Source: Tenacibaculum singaporense
GTDB lineage: Bacteria; Bacteroidota; Bacteroidia; Flavobacteriales; Flavobacteriaceae
DNA: 64,000 bases
Direction of reading: 5' to 3'
Assembly: GCF_003867015.1 (NCBI RefSeq)
Contig: NZ_CP032548.1
Coordinates: 2,547,001 to 2,611,000, forward strand
The notes under the pieces are model-generated. The model made no database searches. It was not told the DNA's origin and was given only the letters and a program-made list of their open reading frames with translations. Within the stretch, counting starts at the first letter, position 1. Each line of letters begins with the position of its first letter. Below, one piece after another: positions 63,909 through 64,000 of the stretch. A program made the translations under genes and the position numbers.

Positions 63909-64000
63909 ATGAAAACATTAAATATCACATCAAACAGTCAGCCAAATCAATTTATAGTTAACAAAAAGCAGGTTAGCAAAAACAAAGTGTTAAAAACTTC
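63909..64000 (+). CDS. start of a gene leaving the window
   Basis: ATG at 63909 opens MKTLNITSNSQPNQFIVNKK and continues with QVSKNKVLKT before the window ends; about 30 codons are visible. No family can be named from this. It is the presumed target of the attenuator. Confidence 0.5.
   Translation, partial: MKTLNITSNSQPNQFIVNKKQVSKNKVLKT

Overview
The window is a stretch of AT-rich chromosome from a member of the Bacteroidota, most probably a marine Flavobacteriaceae (Tenacibaculum/Polaribacter-like). Supporting signs are Bacteroidota -7 boxes (TAnnTTTG) ahead of many genes, an almost complete lack of Shine-Dalgarno sequences, menaquinone genes, YwqK/MORN-repeat proteins, a DUF2853 protein, a CAL67264-type membrane peptide and an LptD-like outer membrane protein. 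No tRNA, rRNA, CRISPR array, insertion sequence or prophage was seen. Nearly all of it is ordinary chromosomal housekeeping DNA with a few small accessory loci.

Layout. 1-7.7 kb: the 5' part of a nitronate monooxygenase-like gene, mnmA, two YwqK-repeat exported proteins, two lipoproteins (one with a two-motif beta/gamma-crystallin domain), a first double-glycine-leader peptide, a fatty acid hydroxylase and a YkgJ Cys-cluster protein. 7.7-12.4 kb: argS, a dihydrolipoyl dehydrogenase, a heavy-metal-binding-domain lipoprotein, and then a tandem pair of short six-cysteine peptides with double-glycine leaders, each with its own conserved operator-like repeat, -7 box and terminator. 12.4-17.1 kb: ettA, small proteins and an FadH-like flavoenzyme. 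17.1-21.5 kb: a redox/stress module (MarR, a cysteine-less glutaredoxin-like protein, GNAT, CDGSH protein, FMN reductase, OsmC, DoxX) divergent from a MarR-GNAT fusion and a cupin. 21.6-32.9 kb: a phosphatidylserine decarboxylase-like protein, the glyoxylate shunt genes aceB and aceA divergent from an ScfR/RamB-type regulator, an acyl-CoA carboxylase beta subunit, a DUF3352-like/YwqK protein and a YebC regulator.

33-45.8 kb: a VWA-domain lipoprotein-like protein, an interrupted menaquinone cluster (menE, menC, menA with a CAAX protease, an SRPBCC protein and a UPF0173 hydrolase), two iron-sulfur electron-transfer proteins, an MCE/MlaD protein and a cell-wall amidase. 45.9-49 kb: LptD-like protein and RidA. 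49-51.5 kb: pfkA, gapA and mgsA (glycolysis and the methylglyoxal bypass). 51.9-59.1 kb: a TPR protein, DUF2853, sdaA, a SanA-like protein, YaaA, an MBL hydrolase and a large conserved protein of unknown role. 59.1-60.7 kb: an ECF sigma factor operon. 60.7-63.4 kb: two small conserved proteins, a CAT-family acetyltransferase, an HAD hydrolase and kdsB. The last 580 bases hold what looks like a transcription attenuator with a 44-codon leader ORF, a 37-codon ORF and the start of a gene that leaves the window.

The two most unusual pieces are the duplicated six-cysteine peptide units (11509-12219) and the attenuator-like leader (63552-63757). Family assignments come from reading the translated sequences; no database search was run.
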